This document shows positions 35,176-44,619 of a DNA stretch of 64,000 bases, in pieces. Within the stretch, counting starts at the first letter, position 1. Every line of letters starts with the position of its first letter. A program made the translations under genes and the position numbers. Source of the DNA: Lentzea alba (lineage in GTDB: Bacteria; Actinomycetota; Actinomycetes; Mycobacteriales; Pseudonocardiaceae); contig NZ_JAAMPJ010000015.1 in NCBI RefSeq assembly GCF_011067745.1, positions 28,271 to 92,270 on the forward strand, in the 5' to 3' direction. Below the pieces are notes generated by a model. That model did not search any database. It was not told the DNA's origin and saw only the letters and a program-made list of their open reading frames with translations.

Positions 35176-37250
35176 GGCTTCAGCGTCCGCGGATCGATGA
35201 CGGCCCGCAGCCGCGCGGCGAGACCGCGTGCGCGCAGCCCACGCCGGACCGCCCGCACGGCGGCCCAGGCGTCGTCGCGAACCTGCGCGCCGGGCGCCGC
35301 ACCCGACCACATCGCGACGTCCACTGTGGACGCCAGCATCCGCATGCCGTTCGCGGCGGCCGGTAGACCCGCCTCAGCCGCGGCCACGGCCATCTCCAAC
35401 GGAGTCATTCCCACCGTGAGCCGCACTCTGTGTTCGCGCAACCGATCACGCGCCTCCAGCCACGCGCCGTGCACGGCAGCACTTCCCGGCTTGCGCCGTC
35501 GCCGGTGAGCCCTGATCCACTTTGCGGACGGCACCCCGGCGAGCCAGGCGAGCATGAGCACCGCGACCGAGATCAGCGTGGCGCCGATCGGGAGCGGCCG
35601 GTCCTGCCCGCTCTGATCGGTCTGCTGGGACGAGCCGGGAGCCACCGGCGGGTTCACCGGAGCGGGAGGCAGCTTGTCTCGCGCGTTCTGCGCGGCGGCG
35701 GTCAGGCCGTTGTTCTTGCCCGCACCGCGCGGTGCCGCATCGGCTGGGTCGAGCGGCACCCAGCCGACGCCCGCGACGGCTATCTCCGGCCACACCAGCA
35801 CGTCTTCGTTGTGGATGACGTACTCACCGCCGGATTTCCGTTCCGGAGTGCGGTAACCGACGACGAGGCGGGCCGGGATGCCGAGCATCCTCGCCAGCAC
35901 CACGTACGCGGCGGCGAACTGTTCGCTCGTGCCTTCCTTGGTGTCCAGCAGGAACTGGCGCAGTTGCGGCCAGCTGTGCCCGCCGGCGCCGTCCACCCGC
36001 CGGTAGTTCTCCCGCAGGTACCGTTCGAGTTGCAACGCCGACGTGAAGCTGGACCTGACTCCCTTGACCGCCTCGGTGGCCAGCTCGGAGACACCGGGCG
36101 GCGGCGTGCCGACTCCGTTCTGGCCGCCCAGGGCGGGGTCGATCGCGAAACCGTCGAGCGACCCATCGAACTCTGGCTCCCACCAGCTCAACCCGTAGCC
36201 GGTGTCCGTCCTCAGTGGACTCTGTACGAGCAGGCTGCCTTCGGTTTCCTCGACCAGCGGGTCGGCTCCGCTCACGGTGGCGGGCCAGGTCTGGCTCGGC
36301 AACCACGTCGTTCCCGGCTCGTGCAGGCTGATCACCGCGTCCCTGCGGTGCACCGGGACGTCGAGGTCGGGCGGCTCGAGCTCGGTGCCGAGCCTGCGGT
36401 ACCGGCTGCCAGGCGCCCAGGTGACGCCGTCGTAGGTGTCGAGCACGACGATCGGCCACCGGTCGGGCGCGCACTCGTCGCACGACGTCCGCACGCTGAA
36501 CACCGGGACATCCGGATGCGCGTGCCGGTAGGCGACGTCGTCGAGCGGACTGGTCATCCTGGCGGACACCGGCGCGAGCTGGTTCTGCTTGAGCGAGTAG
36601 GCGGGACCGGGCATCGGCACGAGCAGGCCGATCACCACCACGAACGCGGTGACCACCAGGGGTGCGGGCAGGAACGCCTGCGCGGACTGGTGCTCGTCCG
36701 ACGGACGGCTCACCACGAAGAGCCCTGCGGCGACAGCGACGTAAGAGAGCGCGGCCACCACGGCGGCGAGCCCGGTCAGCGCGCCGAACAGCTGGCTCAG
36801 CACGACGAGGAGGAAGCTGGGGACCAGTGCGAGCACCGGCTTCTTCAGGCGCAGCACGATTTCCAGGCCGAACACGCACGCAGGCAGCACAAGCAGCGGC
36901 ACGAACAGCATGAGCCGCGCTTCTGGCCGGGCGGGCCACGTCGACTGCAGGGTGAGCTGCCAGGAATCGGTGACGCCCTCGGCAAGCTGGGCGAGCGTCG
37001 TGCCGGTGGGAAGTCCGAGAGCGGTTGTGGGGAAGAGCAGCACTTCCACGACGGCCAGCAGTCCGGCGAGCGTGACGACGAGTGGCCGCCACGCGACGAG
37101 CGACTCGCACAGCAGCGCGGCGCCGCCGGTCACCACGGCCACCACCGCGATGACCGGAAGCAGCGCGCCGACACCGAAAATCGGCGCGAAAGACAGCCCG
37201 GCCAGTGCGGCGGCGAGGACGACCAGCGCGACGGGCACACGCTCCTTCAT
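35172..37250 (-). CDS. TgpA-type membrane protein with degenerate transglutaminase domain
   Basis: 692 aa. Six or more N-terminal membrane helices, an extracytoplasmic transglutaminase-like domain (about 400-510), another helix (about 560) and a cytosolic DUF4129-like end (LEARDRLREHRVRLTVGMTP). The normal catalytic Cys of GxCxxFA is Ser442 (GTSEQFAAAYVVLARMLG) and the normal His of DxHxWPE is Leu485 (DVLVWPEI). Only Asp501 remains. It is therefore probably a binding protein in the MoxR-DUF58-TgpA set. The ATG overlaps the DUF58 stop by four bases. Confidence 0.85.
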   Translation of the reverse strand: MKERVPVALVVLAAALAGLSFAPIFGVGALLPVIAVVAVVTGGAALLCESLVAWRPLVVTLAGLLAVVEVLLFPTTALGLPTGTTLAQLAEGVTDSWQLTLQSTWPARPEARLMLFVPLLVLPACVFGLEIVLRLKKPVLALVPSFLLVVLSQLFGALTGLAAVVAALSYVAVAAGLFVVSRPSDEHQSAQAFLPAPLVVTAFVVVIGLLVPMPGPAYSLKQNQLAPVSARMTSPLDDVAYRHAHPDVPVFSVRTSCDECAPDRWPIVVLDTYDGVTWAPGSRYRRLGTELEPPDLDVPVHRRDAVISLHEPGTTWLPSQTWPATVSGADPLVEETEGSLLVQSPLRTDTGYGLSWWEPEFDGSLDGFAIDPALGGQNGVGTPPPGVSELATEAVKGVRSSFTSALQLERYLRENYRRVDGAGGHSWPQLRQFLLDTKEGTSEQFAAAYVVLARMLGIPARLVVGYRTPERKSGGEYVIHNEDVLVWPEIAVAGVGWVPLDPADAAPRGAGKNNGLTAAAQNARDKLPPAPVNPPVAPGSSQQTDQSGQDRPLPIGATLISVAVLMLAWLAGVPSAKWIRAHRRRRKPGSAAVHGAWLEARDRLREHRVRLTVGMTPLEMAVAAAEAGLPAAANGMRMLASTVDVAMWSGAAPGAQVRDDAWAAVRAVRRGLRARGLAARLRAVIDPRTLKP

Positions 37251-38368
37251 GCCCGCACCTCGTTCCACAACGCCACCACTCCGGCGGCGTCGGCGGCGGC
37301 CAGCACTCGCGCACCCGGCACGTGAGTGGCGTTCCCGTCCGGTGTGAGAGCGAGCACGGAGATCGAGGAGTACCGGGAGCGAAGCCCGGAGAGCTCCGCC
37401 ACGTCCGCGGATCCGGACGTCACCACGGCAAGGCAGCCACCCTGATGCCGGACGGTCGACAACAGGGTTCCCGCCGCGGTGCTCTGTCGCAGCAGGGAAA
37501 GCTGGTCGAGCAACTGCCGTGCCGCCAACGGCCCACCCGCTGTGGCGAGGTCCGTGCCGCACGACGTCAGCAGCCTGGCGTGGTGCCCGGCGAGAGCGGC
37601 GGAGCGCAGCAGTGAGGCGGCGATGTCCGCCGCCTCCTCGAAACCGGACTCCGGCATCGAGGACGCGCGGGTGTCGAGCACGACGGTGAGCCGGGGCTGG
37701 TCCGGATCGGCGGATTCCTTGACCATCAACTGGCCGGTGCGCGCGGTCGCCTTCCAGTGGATGTCGCGCACCTCGTCGCCAGGCTGGTACTCGCGCAGCT
37801 CACGAAGGTCGAGAGAGCCGCGCAGGTGCTCGTTCGACCGGCCCTCGTGGTGGTGGCGCGGAAAGCCGCCGGTCCGCGCCAGCGCGGGATACGAGCGCGG
37901 GTGCACCCACAGCGTCACGGTGTCGCCGACGGTCAAGCTGTTGCGCGCCAAGCCGAACGGGTCGGTGCGGGACAACGTCAGCGGACCGACCGGCATCCTG
38001 CCCCGCACCGGCGTCGGCAGGTGATAGTCGTACGGCCGCGAGGCACCCGGTGCGAGGCCGTGCACCTGGACCGTGCGTTCGAACCCACCGGCGGTGTCGC
38101 GAGCCAGGAAACCGCGCTGCCAACTCCCAGAGTTGTTGTGCACCTTCAGTTTTCCCAGCGCCTGTGAACCCCGCTCGACCCGATCCGGGTACACGTCCCG
38201 CGTCACCTCGACACCCACCCGCCGGAGCGTCATCGACACCGCGGCCACGACCGCGACCAGCCCGGCCACCGCCAGCAGCAGGAACAACGGGTAGCGCCCC
38301 CAGAACCCGGCCACGCCGAGTCCCAGCGACACCACGAGCACGGCGGTGCCCCGCCCGGTCAGCCGCAT
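37247..38368 (-). CDS. DUF58 (von Willebrand A-like) membrane-associated protein
   Basis: 373 aa. Two N-terminal membrane helices (TAVLVVSLGLGVAGFWG, LFLLLAVAGLVAVVAA), a beta-domain and the DUF58 signature LRELREYQPGDEVRDIHWKA, followed by a vWA-like fold (LTVVLDTRASSM). DUF58 proteins partner MoxR AAA ATPases and TgpA proteins, probably as metal-dependent assembly factors. Overlaps the transglutaminase-like gene by four bases, and only three bases separate it from the moxR-like gene, so all three are one operon. Confidence 0.88.
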   Translation of the reverse strand: MRLTGRGTAVLVVSLGLGVAGFWGRYPLFLLLAVAGLVAVVAAVSMTLRRVGVEVTRDVYPDRVERGSQALGKLKVHNNSGSWQRGFLARDTAGGFERTVQVHGLAPGASRPYDYHLPTPVRGRMPVGPLTLSRTDPFGLARNSLTVGDTVTLWVHPRSYPALARTGGFPRHHHEGRSNEHLRGSLDLRELREYQPGDEVRDIHWKATARTGQLMVKESADPDQPRLTVVLDTRASSMPESGFEEAADIAASLLRSAALAGHHARLLTSCGTDLATAGGPLAARQLLDQLSLLRQSTAAGTLLSTVRHQGGCLAVVTSGSADVAELSGLRSRYSSISVLALTPDGNATHVPGARVLAAADAAGVVALWNEVRA

Positions 38369-38371
38369 GAT

Positions 38372-39331
38372 CTAACGGCCCGCGGCGCTCATCGTGGGCG
38401 CAGGCGTGGTCGCGAGCACCTCCGCGACGACGTCCGCGGCGGACCGCTGCTTCAGCTCGGCCTCCGCGGTCAGCACGAGCCGATGCGCGAGCGCGGGCAC
38501 CGCGACGTACTTGATGTCGTCGGCCGTGACGAACGAACGACCCGCGGTCGCCGCCAGCGCCTGCCCGGCCCGCACCAGAGCGATGCTGCCGCGTGGGCTC
38601 GCGCCGAACCTCACCGACGCGTGCATCCGTGTCGCGGCGCAGATCCTGGCCGCGTACTCGCAGATCGCCCCGTCGACGAACAACCCGCGCACCTCGGTGA
38701 TCGCCTCCACCAACGAGGCGATCTCGACCACCGGCCCCAGCCGGTCGGCGTTCATGCCGGTGCAGTTGTTCATGATGATCGACACCTCGTCGGCGATGTC
38801 CGGATAGCCGACCGACAGCCGCAGCAGGAACCTGTCGAGCTGCGCCTCCGGCAGCCGGTAGGTGCCCTCCATCTCGATCGGATTCTGCGTCGCCACCACC
38901 AGGAACGGTGACGGCACCTCGTGCGCAACCCCGTCGACGGTGACCCGGCGCTCCGACATCACCTCGAGCATCGCCGACTGGGTCTTCGGCGTGCCGCGGT
39001 TGATCTCGTCGGCCACGACGACGTTCGCGAAGACCGCGCCGGGATGGAACGTGAACTTCTCGTCCTTCTGGTGGTAGACGGTCACTCCGGTGATGTCGCC
39101 GGGCAACAGGTCGGGGGTGAACTGGATGCGGCTCCAGCTCCCGCCGATGCTGCGCGCGAGGCACCGCGCGAGCGTCGTCTTGCCCAAGCCCGGCACGTCC
39201 TCGATGAGTAGATGTCCCTCGGCGAGCAGCGCGACGATCGCCAGCCGCACGACGTCGGGCTTGCCCCTGACCACCAGCTGGACGTTGTCGGAGATCGCCG
39301 AGAACACCGCGGCCGCACGCATTTGACTCAT
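38372..39331 (-). CDS. MoxR-family AAA+ ATPase
   Basis: 319 aa. Walker A EDVPGLGKTTLARCLA, Walker B VVVADEINRGTPKTQSA, sensor 1 VVATQNPIE, and the MoxR LPEAQLDRFLLRLSVGYPD segment. MoxR proteins are chaperone-like AAA+ ATPases that activate partner complexes, usually with a DUF58/vWA protein, here encoded next door. The start overlaps the stop of the FnIII gene by four bases; M4 at 39322 is an alternative. Confidence 0.9.
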   Translation of the reverse strand: MSQMRAAAVFSAISDNVQLVVRGKPDVVRLAIVALLAEGHLLIEDVPGLGKTTLARCLARSIGGSWSRIQFTPDLLPGDITGVTVYHQKDEKFTFHPGAVFANVVVADEINRGTPKTQSAMLEVMSERRVTVDGVAHEVPSPFLVVATQNPIEMEGTYRLPEAQLDRFLLRLSVGYPDIADEVSIIMNNCTGMNADRLGPVVEIASLVEAITEVRGLFVDGAICEYAARICAATRMHASVRFGASPRGSIALVRAGQALAATAGRSFVTADDIKYVAVPALAHRLVLTAEAELKQRSAADVVAEVLATTPAPTMSAAGR

Positions 39332-41172
39332 TCCGTCCACCTCAGGCGATTCGATTCCACCCCGCCGGCCGTGACCCACACGGTGTGGCCGGCGCCGTGG
39401 TAGTAGAAGGCGTCGAGCACTGCGGAGCCCTGCTCGTCGGTCGTGAGGCTGTGGCCCGGGTTGGAGTATCCGGGGGCCGTCGAGTGCGGGTCCACTTTGT
39501 ACCAGGTATTCGGCTCGAACCCGGTCATGACGATGTGCATCCAATAGCAGTCCGACCTGTCGCATGCGGGTGCGAGAGAGCCCTTGGTGAGGTTGATCTT
39601 CTTGATGCTCTGGGGCGGCACCTGGCGTGCCGTCGCCGGCGTTCCCGGCCCTGCGCTGTTCTGCGCGACCACGGTGACCGTGAACGGGTGGTCCGTGCCC
39701 TGCCAGATGCCCTTGACGACATAGGACAGCGTGGTGCCGGGCACCGACGCGGAGCCGGAACGGCCGCCCTCGCTCTGCCACGAGATGTGGTACGCGGTCA
39801 CGGGTGCGCCGTTGGCGGGCGCGGCACCCCACGTCACGGTCGCGTCGACCTGCTTCGTCGAGATGGCGATCGCGAGGTTCTGCGGCATGCCGGGCGGGGT
39901 CACCGGGATCGGAGGCGGTGTCTGAGGGGGTGGCTTGGGTTGGTTGGTCCGCACGGGCGGCGGTACCGGCCTGCCCGTGTTCGGCGGCGCCACCGGCCGG
40001 TCAGCGGGCTTGACTGCGGGTTTGTCCGCGGGTTTGTCCGCCGCCTGCGGCACCGGCTGCTGCGGCGCCTCCGGCTTCGCGCCGATGACGGGCACCGGCT
40101 GCAGCGAACCGTCCTTGTCCACGACGACGACGTGCTTGCCCTCGCCGCCGTCGACGTACACGCGTGCGTCCTCGCCGCGGACGATCTCGGGCTTGCCCTT
40201 CTCCTGGGGAATCGACGTGGTGTGCTTCTCGCGGCCCTCGACGTCGTAAGTGCGCACCGAGCTGCTCTTGTGGTCGAGCAACACGACGGACTCACCGCTG
40301 ACGGCCGGAACGTCGTACTCACCAGCCGGAAGCGGCACGGTCGCGGCGGGCGGGCGCTGCTCGGCGAGCGCACCCTTCTCGTCGACACGGGCTTCCACGA
40401 GGTGCATGCGGTTCCCGGACGGATCGAGCACCGCCAGCCTGCCCGCGGCGTCCGCGGTGGCGATCCGGGCGTCCGGCGGCACGTCGATACCGAGCTTGAC
40501 GGCGCTACCGAGGCCCTTCGCCTCGACCACGCTCATCGTGTCGGCGGTGGAGTCCACGAACACGACCCTGCCGCCGCTGACGGTGAGGGCGCCGGAGTGG
40601 CCGGGCGGCGCGACCACGGGACAGTCGATTCCGGCCGCACCACGCGCGACCTTGCAGATCTCCCCGGAGTCCGTGCGGTGCACCCACACCGTGCCGTCGC
40701 TGGTGGCGACCGGCGGTCCGACCGGGCCTCCGGCGGAGATCACCTTCGGATCCAGTCCGAGGCGCACGATCTGGCCGCTCTGCCGGAAGACCGAGTAGGC
40801 CCCGCCCGCGGTCTCGATCGGTACCGGCCGCTCGCCCTTGACAGGCGCCGGAACCGTCGCCTCCACGGACAGCGTCGACTTGCCGAAGATCGTGACGTCG
40901 TTCTCGCCGACGACGTAGCCGCGGGTTCCGTCCTGTACGACCTGGCTGCCGGGCGTGAGGCCGGGAACGGACATCTGGGTGTCGGGCTTCTTGGTCGCAC
41001 CGTCCACGTGGACGACGAGCCCGGCCTCCGGGTTCGCGATCCAGTGCCCTGGCGAGATGAACTCGAGTCCGGGCACCTGTTGCGCGGCACCCGTCAGTGC
41101 CAGCGTCGCGGTCGCGACGACGGCGATGACCAGTCCCAGCAGCGGCCAGCGGGAGTGCTTGCGCTCACTCAC
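39328..41172 (-). CDS. Exported propeller-like protein with Pro-rich linker and fibronectin III domain
   Basis: 614 aa. One N-terminal membrane helix or signal anchor (RWPLLGLVIAVVATATLALT). Then about 350 residues of repeated beta-strand units resembling a propeller (GTVWVHRTDSGEICKVARG, GRLAVLDPSGNRMHLVEA), a KPADKPAVKPADRP and Pro-rich linker, a FnIII domain (AIAISTKQVDATVTWGAAPA) and a 90-residue C-terminal beta-domain containing two Cys. The GTG start overlaps nothing upstream and lacks a clear ribosome site. It probably sits outside the cell as the surface component of the MoxR set. Confidence 0.78.
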   Translation of the reverse strand: MSERKHSRWPLLGLVIAVVATATLALTGAAQQVPGLEFISPGHWIANPEAGLVVHVDGATKKPDTQMSVPGLTPGSQVVQDGTRGYVVGENDVTIFGKSTLSVEATVPAPVKGERPVPIETAGGAYSVFRQSGQIVRLGLDPKVISAGGPVGPPVATSDGTVWVHRTDSGEICKVARGAAGIDCPVVAPPGHSGALTVSGGRVVFVDSTADTMSVVEAKGLGSAVKLGIDVPPDARIATADAAGRLAVLDPSGNRMHLVEARVDEKGALAEQRPPAATVPLPAGEYDVPAVSGESVVLLDHKSSSVRTYDVEGREKHTTSIPQEKGKPEIVRGEDARVYVDGGEGKHVVVVDKDGSLQPVPVIGAKPEAPQQPVPQAADKPADKPAVKPADRPVAPPNTGRPVPPPVRTNQPKPPPQTPPPIPVTPPGMPQNLAIAISTKQVDATVTWGAAPANGAPVTAYHISWQSEGGRSGSASVPGTTLSYVVKGIWQGTDHPFTVTVVAQNSAGPGTPATARQVPPQSIKKINLTKGSLAPACDRSDCYWMHIVMTGFEPNTWYKVDPHSTAPGYSNPGHSLTTDEQGSAVLDAFYYHGAGHTVWVTAGGVESNRLRWTE

Positions 41173-41222
41173 GGTACGAAGGGTAGCGACGCCGGTACAC
41201 GAAACATCTGGTATCGGTACAT

Positions 41223-42476
41223 TCACGGCCGCCCAGCGGTGGGCAGCGCGATCTCGAAGATCGCCCCGCCGGTCTCGGAGCGGTAGATCCCGAGCGTGCC
41301 GCCGTGCGCGTGCACGATCCGCTGCACGAGGTAGAGACCCAACCCCGTCGATCCGCCGCCGCTGGTGAACCGCTGGAGCGCTCGCTGCGCGGCCGCCGGG
41401 TCGAGCCCAGGGCCCTCGTCGGCGACCATGACCCGGCCGTTGCCCACGCTGACGTGCACGACCGGAGCGGTGTCCGGCAGGTGGCCGTGCTGGATGGCGT
41501 TGCCGATCAGGTTCTCGACCGCGCGCCCGATCATGTCCGGGTCGGCGTCGACCCTGGTCGGCACGGCCGCGAAGGTGATCCGGGCGCCCTCCGCGGGGAT
41601 GTCCTCGACGACGGCGGAGACGAGCTGGTCGAGCTGCACCGACTGGATGGCGAGCTGCTGCACGCCGGCTTCGAACTTGGCGTACATCAGCTGCGTGCCA
41701 ACGATCCCGCCCATTCTCTTGGCCAGCCGCACGACGCGCGGCAACACCTTGCCCATGCTCCCCGGATTGCGCATCGCGGTGTCCGCCAGCGCACGCAGCC
41801 CGGTCACCGGCCTCTTCAGGTCGTGCGCGATGCCGTTGAGCATCTCCTCGTGCTGTTCGAGCGCGATCGCCGCGGGCCTGATCGCCAGTCCGGACAGATA
41901 GTGGCAGGTGCCACCGAGCGCGCCGATGAGGATCACGCAGCCCAGCGCCACGAGCAGCACCCGCCGGTCGTGCCGATCGTTCTCCTGCTGCGCGTCGATG
42001 TGCGCGACGACCGCACCGACGTACGGTCCGTTCGCGCTGGTGAACGGCTGGGCATAGACCCGCACGAGCTTGCCGTCCATCGCGCGCACGTAAGCGCTTT
42101 GCGGCACACGTTCGCGCACCGCGTCCGCGGCCATCCCGCTGAGCACCGCCAGATCGACGTCCACGCAGGACACACCGCTCCGGTACGGGTCGAACTTCCC
42201 CTCGCCGGCCGGGATCACCGCGAACTGGGGGCACTCGACCGTGATCGAGTCGCCGAAGAGCCCGCTCGTGTCGAGCCTGTCGCCGGTGAACTCCAGCAGC
42301 CGCACCACCAGCGGGGGAACCCTGCGCAGGTCCGCGTCGAGTGCCTGCTCACCCTTCTGCTCGTCCATGTCGATCATGAGCCACGCGACCAGCAGCACCC
42401 CTGCCGCGTTCAGCGCCGTGAACAGCCCGGTGAGCAACCACCTCAGCCCGCGCAGCCGCGCCGCGGCCCCGGTCAC
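41223..42476 (-). CDS. Sensor histidine kinase
   Basis: About 417 aa. Two membrane helices (LLTGLFTALNAAGVLLVAWL and VLLVALGCVILIGALGG) enclose an extracellular sensor of about 150 residues with two Cys (VECPQFAV, SGVSCVDVDLAV) that may pair. The H-box is LNGIAHDLKRPVTGLRAL, the N-box ENLIGNAIQHG, then ADEGPGL and STGLGLYLVQRIVHAHGG. All kinase motifs are intact. GTG overlaps the response regulator stop by four bases. Upstream of the FnIII-MoxR-DUF58-TgpA genes on the same strand, so it may control them. Confidence 0.87.
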   Translation of the reverse strand: MTGAAARLRGLRWLLTGLFTALNAAGVLLVAWLMIDMDEQKGEQALDADLRRVPPLVVRLLEFTGDRLDTSGLFGDSITVECPQFAVIPAGEGKFDPYRSGVSCVDVDLAVLSGMAADAVRERVPQSAYVRAMDGKLVRVYAQPFTSANGPYVGAVVAHIDAQQENDRHDRRVLLVALGCVILIGALGGTCHYLSGLAIRPAAIALEQHEEMLNGIAHDLKRPVTGLRALADTAMRNPGSMGKVLPRVVRLAKRMGGIVGTQLMYAKFEAGVQQLAIQSVQLDQLVSAVVEDIPAEGARITFAAVPTRVDADPDMIGRAVENLIGNAIQHGHLPDTAPVVHVSVGNGRVMVADEGPGLDPAAAQRALQRFTSGGGSTGLGLYLVQRIVHAHGGTLGIYRSETGGAIFEIALPTAGRP

Positions 42477-43165
42477 CGTTCGGCCTCCAGCCGGAAACCG
42501 ACGCCGCGCACGGTGTGGATCAGCTCCGGTTCGAGCAGCTTCTGCCGCAGCCGTTTCACGACCTTGTCGACGACGTTGGACATGGGGTCCGTGCTGGTGT
42601 CCCAGCAGTGCTCGATCAACTCCGCCCTGGTCACGGTCGTGCCAGCCCGCGCGATCAGGTGTTCGAGCACCGCGAACTCCTTGTGGCTGAGGGTGAGCAG
42701 CACCCCGTCCCGGCGCGTCTCCCGGCGCGCGCAGTCGACCTCGAGGTCCGCGTGGCGCAGCACGGACGGGCGAGCACGCCCCGCCCTGCGGCACATCGCC
42801 TGGACGCGCGCGGTCACCACGGCCATGTCACACGGCTTGACCACGTAGTCGTCACCGCCGTGGTCGAATCCGGCCACCCGGTCGGTGACGCTGTCCAGCT
42901 GGGTCAGGAACAGCACGGGGGTGGCCCAGCCCTCCTTGCGCCGGCGATGCACGTACGTGATCGAGTCGCCGTCGGGCAACAGCCTGTCGAACACGACGCA
43001 GTCGTAGTCGTTGCCGGCCAGCGCCCGGTCGGCGCCCGCGATGTCGGCCGCGTCGTCGACGTCGAAGCCCGCGGCCTCCAGCTCCACCACCAGGGCGACG
43101 CGCGTGTCCTCGTAGTCCTCGACGAGCAGCACGCGCGGCGGGACCCCTCCCGGCGGTCGTGTCAT
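42473..43165 (-). CDS. OmpR-family response regulator
   Basis: 230 aa. Receiver domain with acceptor Asp in DYDCVVFDRLLPDGD and Lys in DDYVVKPCDM, then an OmpR/PhoB winged helix (LTLSHKEFAVLEHLI, NVVDKVVKRLRQKLL, IHTVRGVGFRLE). ATG 43165 with AGAGGA upstream. Encoded with the histidine kinase, its obvious partner. A close paralogue lies at 43960. Divergent from the SARP-LuxR gene across only 37 bases. Confidence 0.9.
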   Translation of the reverse strand: MTRPPGGVPPRVLLVEDYEDTRVALVVELEAAGFDVDDAADIAGADRALAGNDYDCVVFDRLLPDGDSITYVHRRRKEGWATPVLFLTQLDSVTDRVAGFDHGGDDYVVKPCDMAVVTARVQAMCRRAGRARPSVLRHADLEVDCARRETRRDGVLLTLSHKEFAVLEHLIARAGTTVTRAELIEHCWDTSTDPMSNVVDKVVKRLRQKLLEPELIHTVRGVGFRLEAER

Positions 43166-43202
43166 CAAATCCTCTTGTGGTGATGAAGAGGGACGCAATT
43201 CG

Positions 43203-43940
43203 ATGATCTTCCACGTACTCGGCCCACTCGAGGCGCACTCCTCCACCGGCGCGGTCGTCGATCTCGGCACCCGCAAGGCCGGGACGGTGCTGGGGGTGCT
43301 CCTGCTGCACCCTAACGCCTGGGTGCGCACCGATGAGGTCCTCAGTGCGACGTGGCAGGAACAGGCCGTGCCCGCGGAGGCGAAGGCGAACCTGAAGACG
43401 TACGTGTCCCAGCTGCGGCGTGCGCTGCCGCCGTTCGGCGACGGGAACCGCATCGAGGCCCGCCCCGGCGCGTACCGGTTGAGGGCCCGCACGGCGCGCG
43501 GCTTCTCGGCTCGGCTGGGCGCACTGGCACTGGCACTGGCCGGAGCAGACATCCGGACGATGCCGCGGGTCCCGCTGGACGTGCTGATCGTCGACCGGGC
43601 GTTGACCGTGCTGCCCGCCGAGCGCGGCGACTCGGTCGCGGCGTTCGAGCTGGCCTGCATCGTCACGACCACTGTCGAACTCTTCGAGCGCGTGTGGCGG
43701 ACCGCTGTGCCGTTCAGCGCGTCGGTGGCGGCGGGGGAGGTGACGGACCGGGAACGCGAGCTGCTCACGTTGCTGTTCGCGGGCCGCACCGACGAGGCGG
43801 CCGCGGCGAGGCTGAACCTTTCCGTTCGTACCGTCCGCCGTACGGTCTCCCAGCTCATGGACCGGCTGGGCGCGCGCAGCCGGTTCCAGGCAGGCGCGAA
43901 GGCGGCCGGCCGGGGCTGGCTGCTCGACCACGCCGGTTGA
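43203..43940 (+). CDS. Two-headed regulator: SARP-type winged helix fused to LuxR-type HTH
   Basis: 245 aa. N-terminal 95 residues are the OmpR-like DNA-binding domain of AfsR/SARP proteins (MIFHVLGPLEAHSSTGAV, ANLKTYVSQLRRALPPFGDG, RIEARPGAYRLRA). There is no BTAD helical domain. The C-terminus (about 180-240) is a LuxR-type helix-turn-helix (VTDRERELLTLLFAGRTDEA, RLNLSVRTVRRTVSQLMDRL). The 80-residue middle is of unknown fold. Two DNA-binding heads on one short chain are unusual. It is divergent from the two-component genes and just before a second response regulator. Confidence 0.78.
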   Translation: MIFHVLGPLEAHSSTGAVVDLGTRKAGTVLGVLLLHPNAWVRTDEVLSATWQEQAVPAEAKANLKTYVSQLRRALPPFGDGNRIEARPGAYRLRARTARGFSARLGALALALAGADIRTMPRVPLDVLIVDRALTVLPAERGDSVAAFELACIVTTTVELFERVWRTAVPFSASVAAGEVTDRERELLTLLFAGRTDEAAAARLNLSVRTVRRTVSQLMDRLGARSRFQAGAKAAGRGWLLDHAG

Positions 43941-43959
43941 TCGGCTAGCGTCGGCCAAC

Positions 43960-44604
43960 GTGCGCGTCCTGGTGACTGATGACGACGAGAACATCCGTTT
44001 CGCCGTGGAAACCTCGCTGCGAGGAGCGGGTTTCGCCGTCGACGTAGCCTCCGACCTGCCCGAGGCCGACGAAGCGCTGTTCGTGAACACGTACGACTGC
44101 GTGATCTTCGATCGCATCCTGCCCTCCGGGGACGCGCTGCACTACGTGAAGCAACGCAGGCGGGACGGCTGCGGAGCGTCCGTGCTGTTCCTGACCGGCA
44201 TCGACAATCCGGTCGAGGGTTTGCCCTACGGCGACGACTACCTGGTCAAACCGTTCGCCATGCCGGAGCTGATCGCGCGGGTGCGCAGCCTGTGCCGGTT
44301 GACAGCCCTCACGGCACCGCTGGTGCTGCGCCACGCCGACGTGGAACTGGATCTCGGCAGGCGCACCGCCACCCGAGCGGGCCGGGCACTGAGCCTGACG
44401 GTCAAGGAGTTCACGGTGCTGGAACGCCTGGTGGCCGCGGGCGGGCGGCCGGTGCGCCGCGAGGACCTGATCGCGGCCGCGTGGGACGCGGAGGTGAGAC
44501 CGGTGTCGAACGTCCTGGACGTCGTCATCACCGCGCTGCGGCAGAAACTCGGTCCTCCTGCCTTGGTGCAGACTGTGCGCGGTTTCGGCTACCGCTGCGG
44601 CTGA
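43960..44604 (+). CDS. Orphan OmpR-family response regulator
   Basis: 214 aa paralogue of the regulator at 42473-43165. Receiver domain with TYDCVIFDRILPSGDALHYV (acceptor Asp) and DDYLVKPFAM (Lys), then a winged helix (LSLTVKEFTVLERLV, NVLDVVITALRQKL, VQTVRGFGYRCG). GTG start 19 bases after the previous gene. No kinase is adjacent; it may be fed by the kinase at 41223, by cross-talk, or by the pseudokinases. The last is speculation. Confidence 0.88.
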   Translation: MRVLVTDDDENIRFAVETSLRGAGFAVDVASDLPEADEALFVNTYDCVIFDRILPSGDALHYVKQRRRDGCGASVLFLTGIDNPVEGLPYGDDYLVKPFAMPELIARVRSLCRLTALTAPLVLRHADVELDLGRRTATRAGRALSLTVKEFTVLERLVAAGGRPVRREDLIAAAWDAEVRPVSNVLDVVITALRQKLGPPALVQTVRGFGYRCG

Positions 44605-44619
44605 GTTCACGGTGGACCC

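Noticed and set aside
35430..37325. Long plus-strand open frame of 631 codons
   Set aside because: It mirrors the transglutaminase-like gene; composition is His/Arg/Gly-rich, as expected for antisense of high-GC coding DNA, with no domain.
39385..41286. Long plus-strand open frame of 633 codons
   Set aside because: Antisense shadow of the FnIII protein gene.
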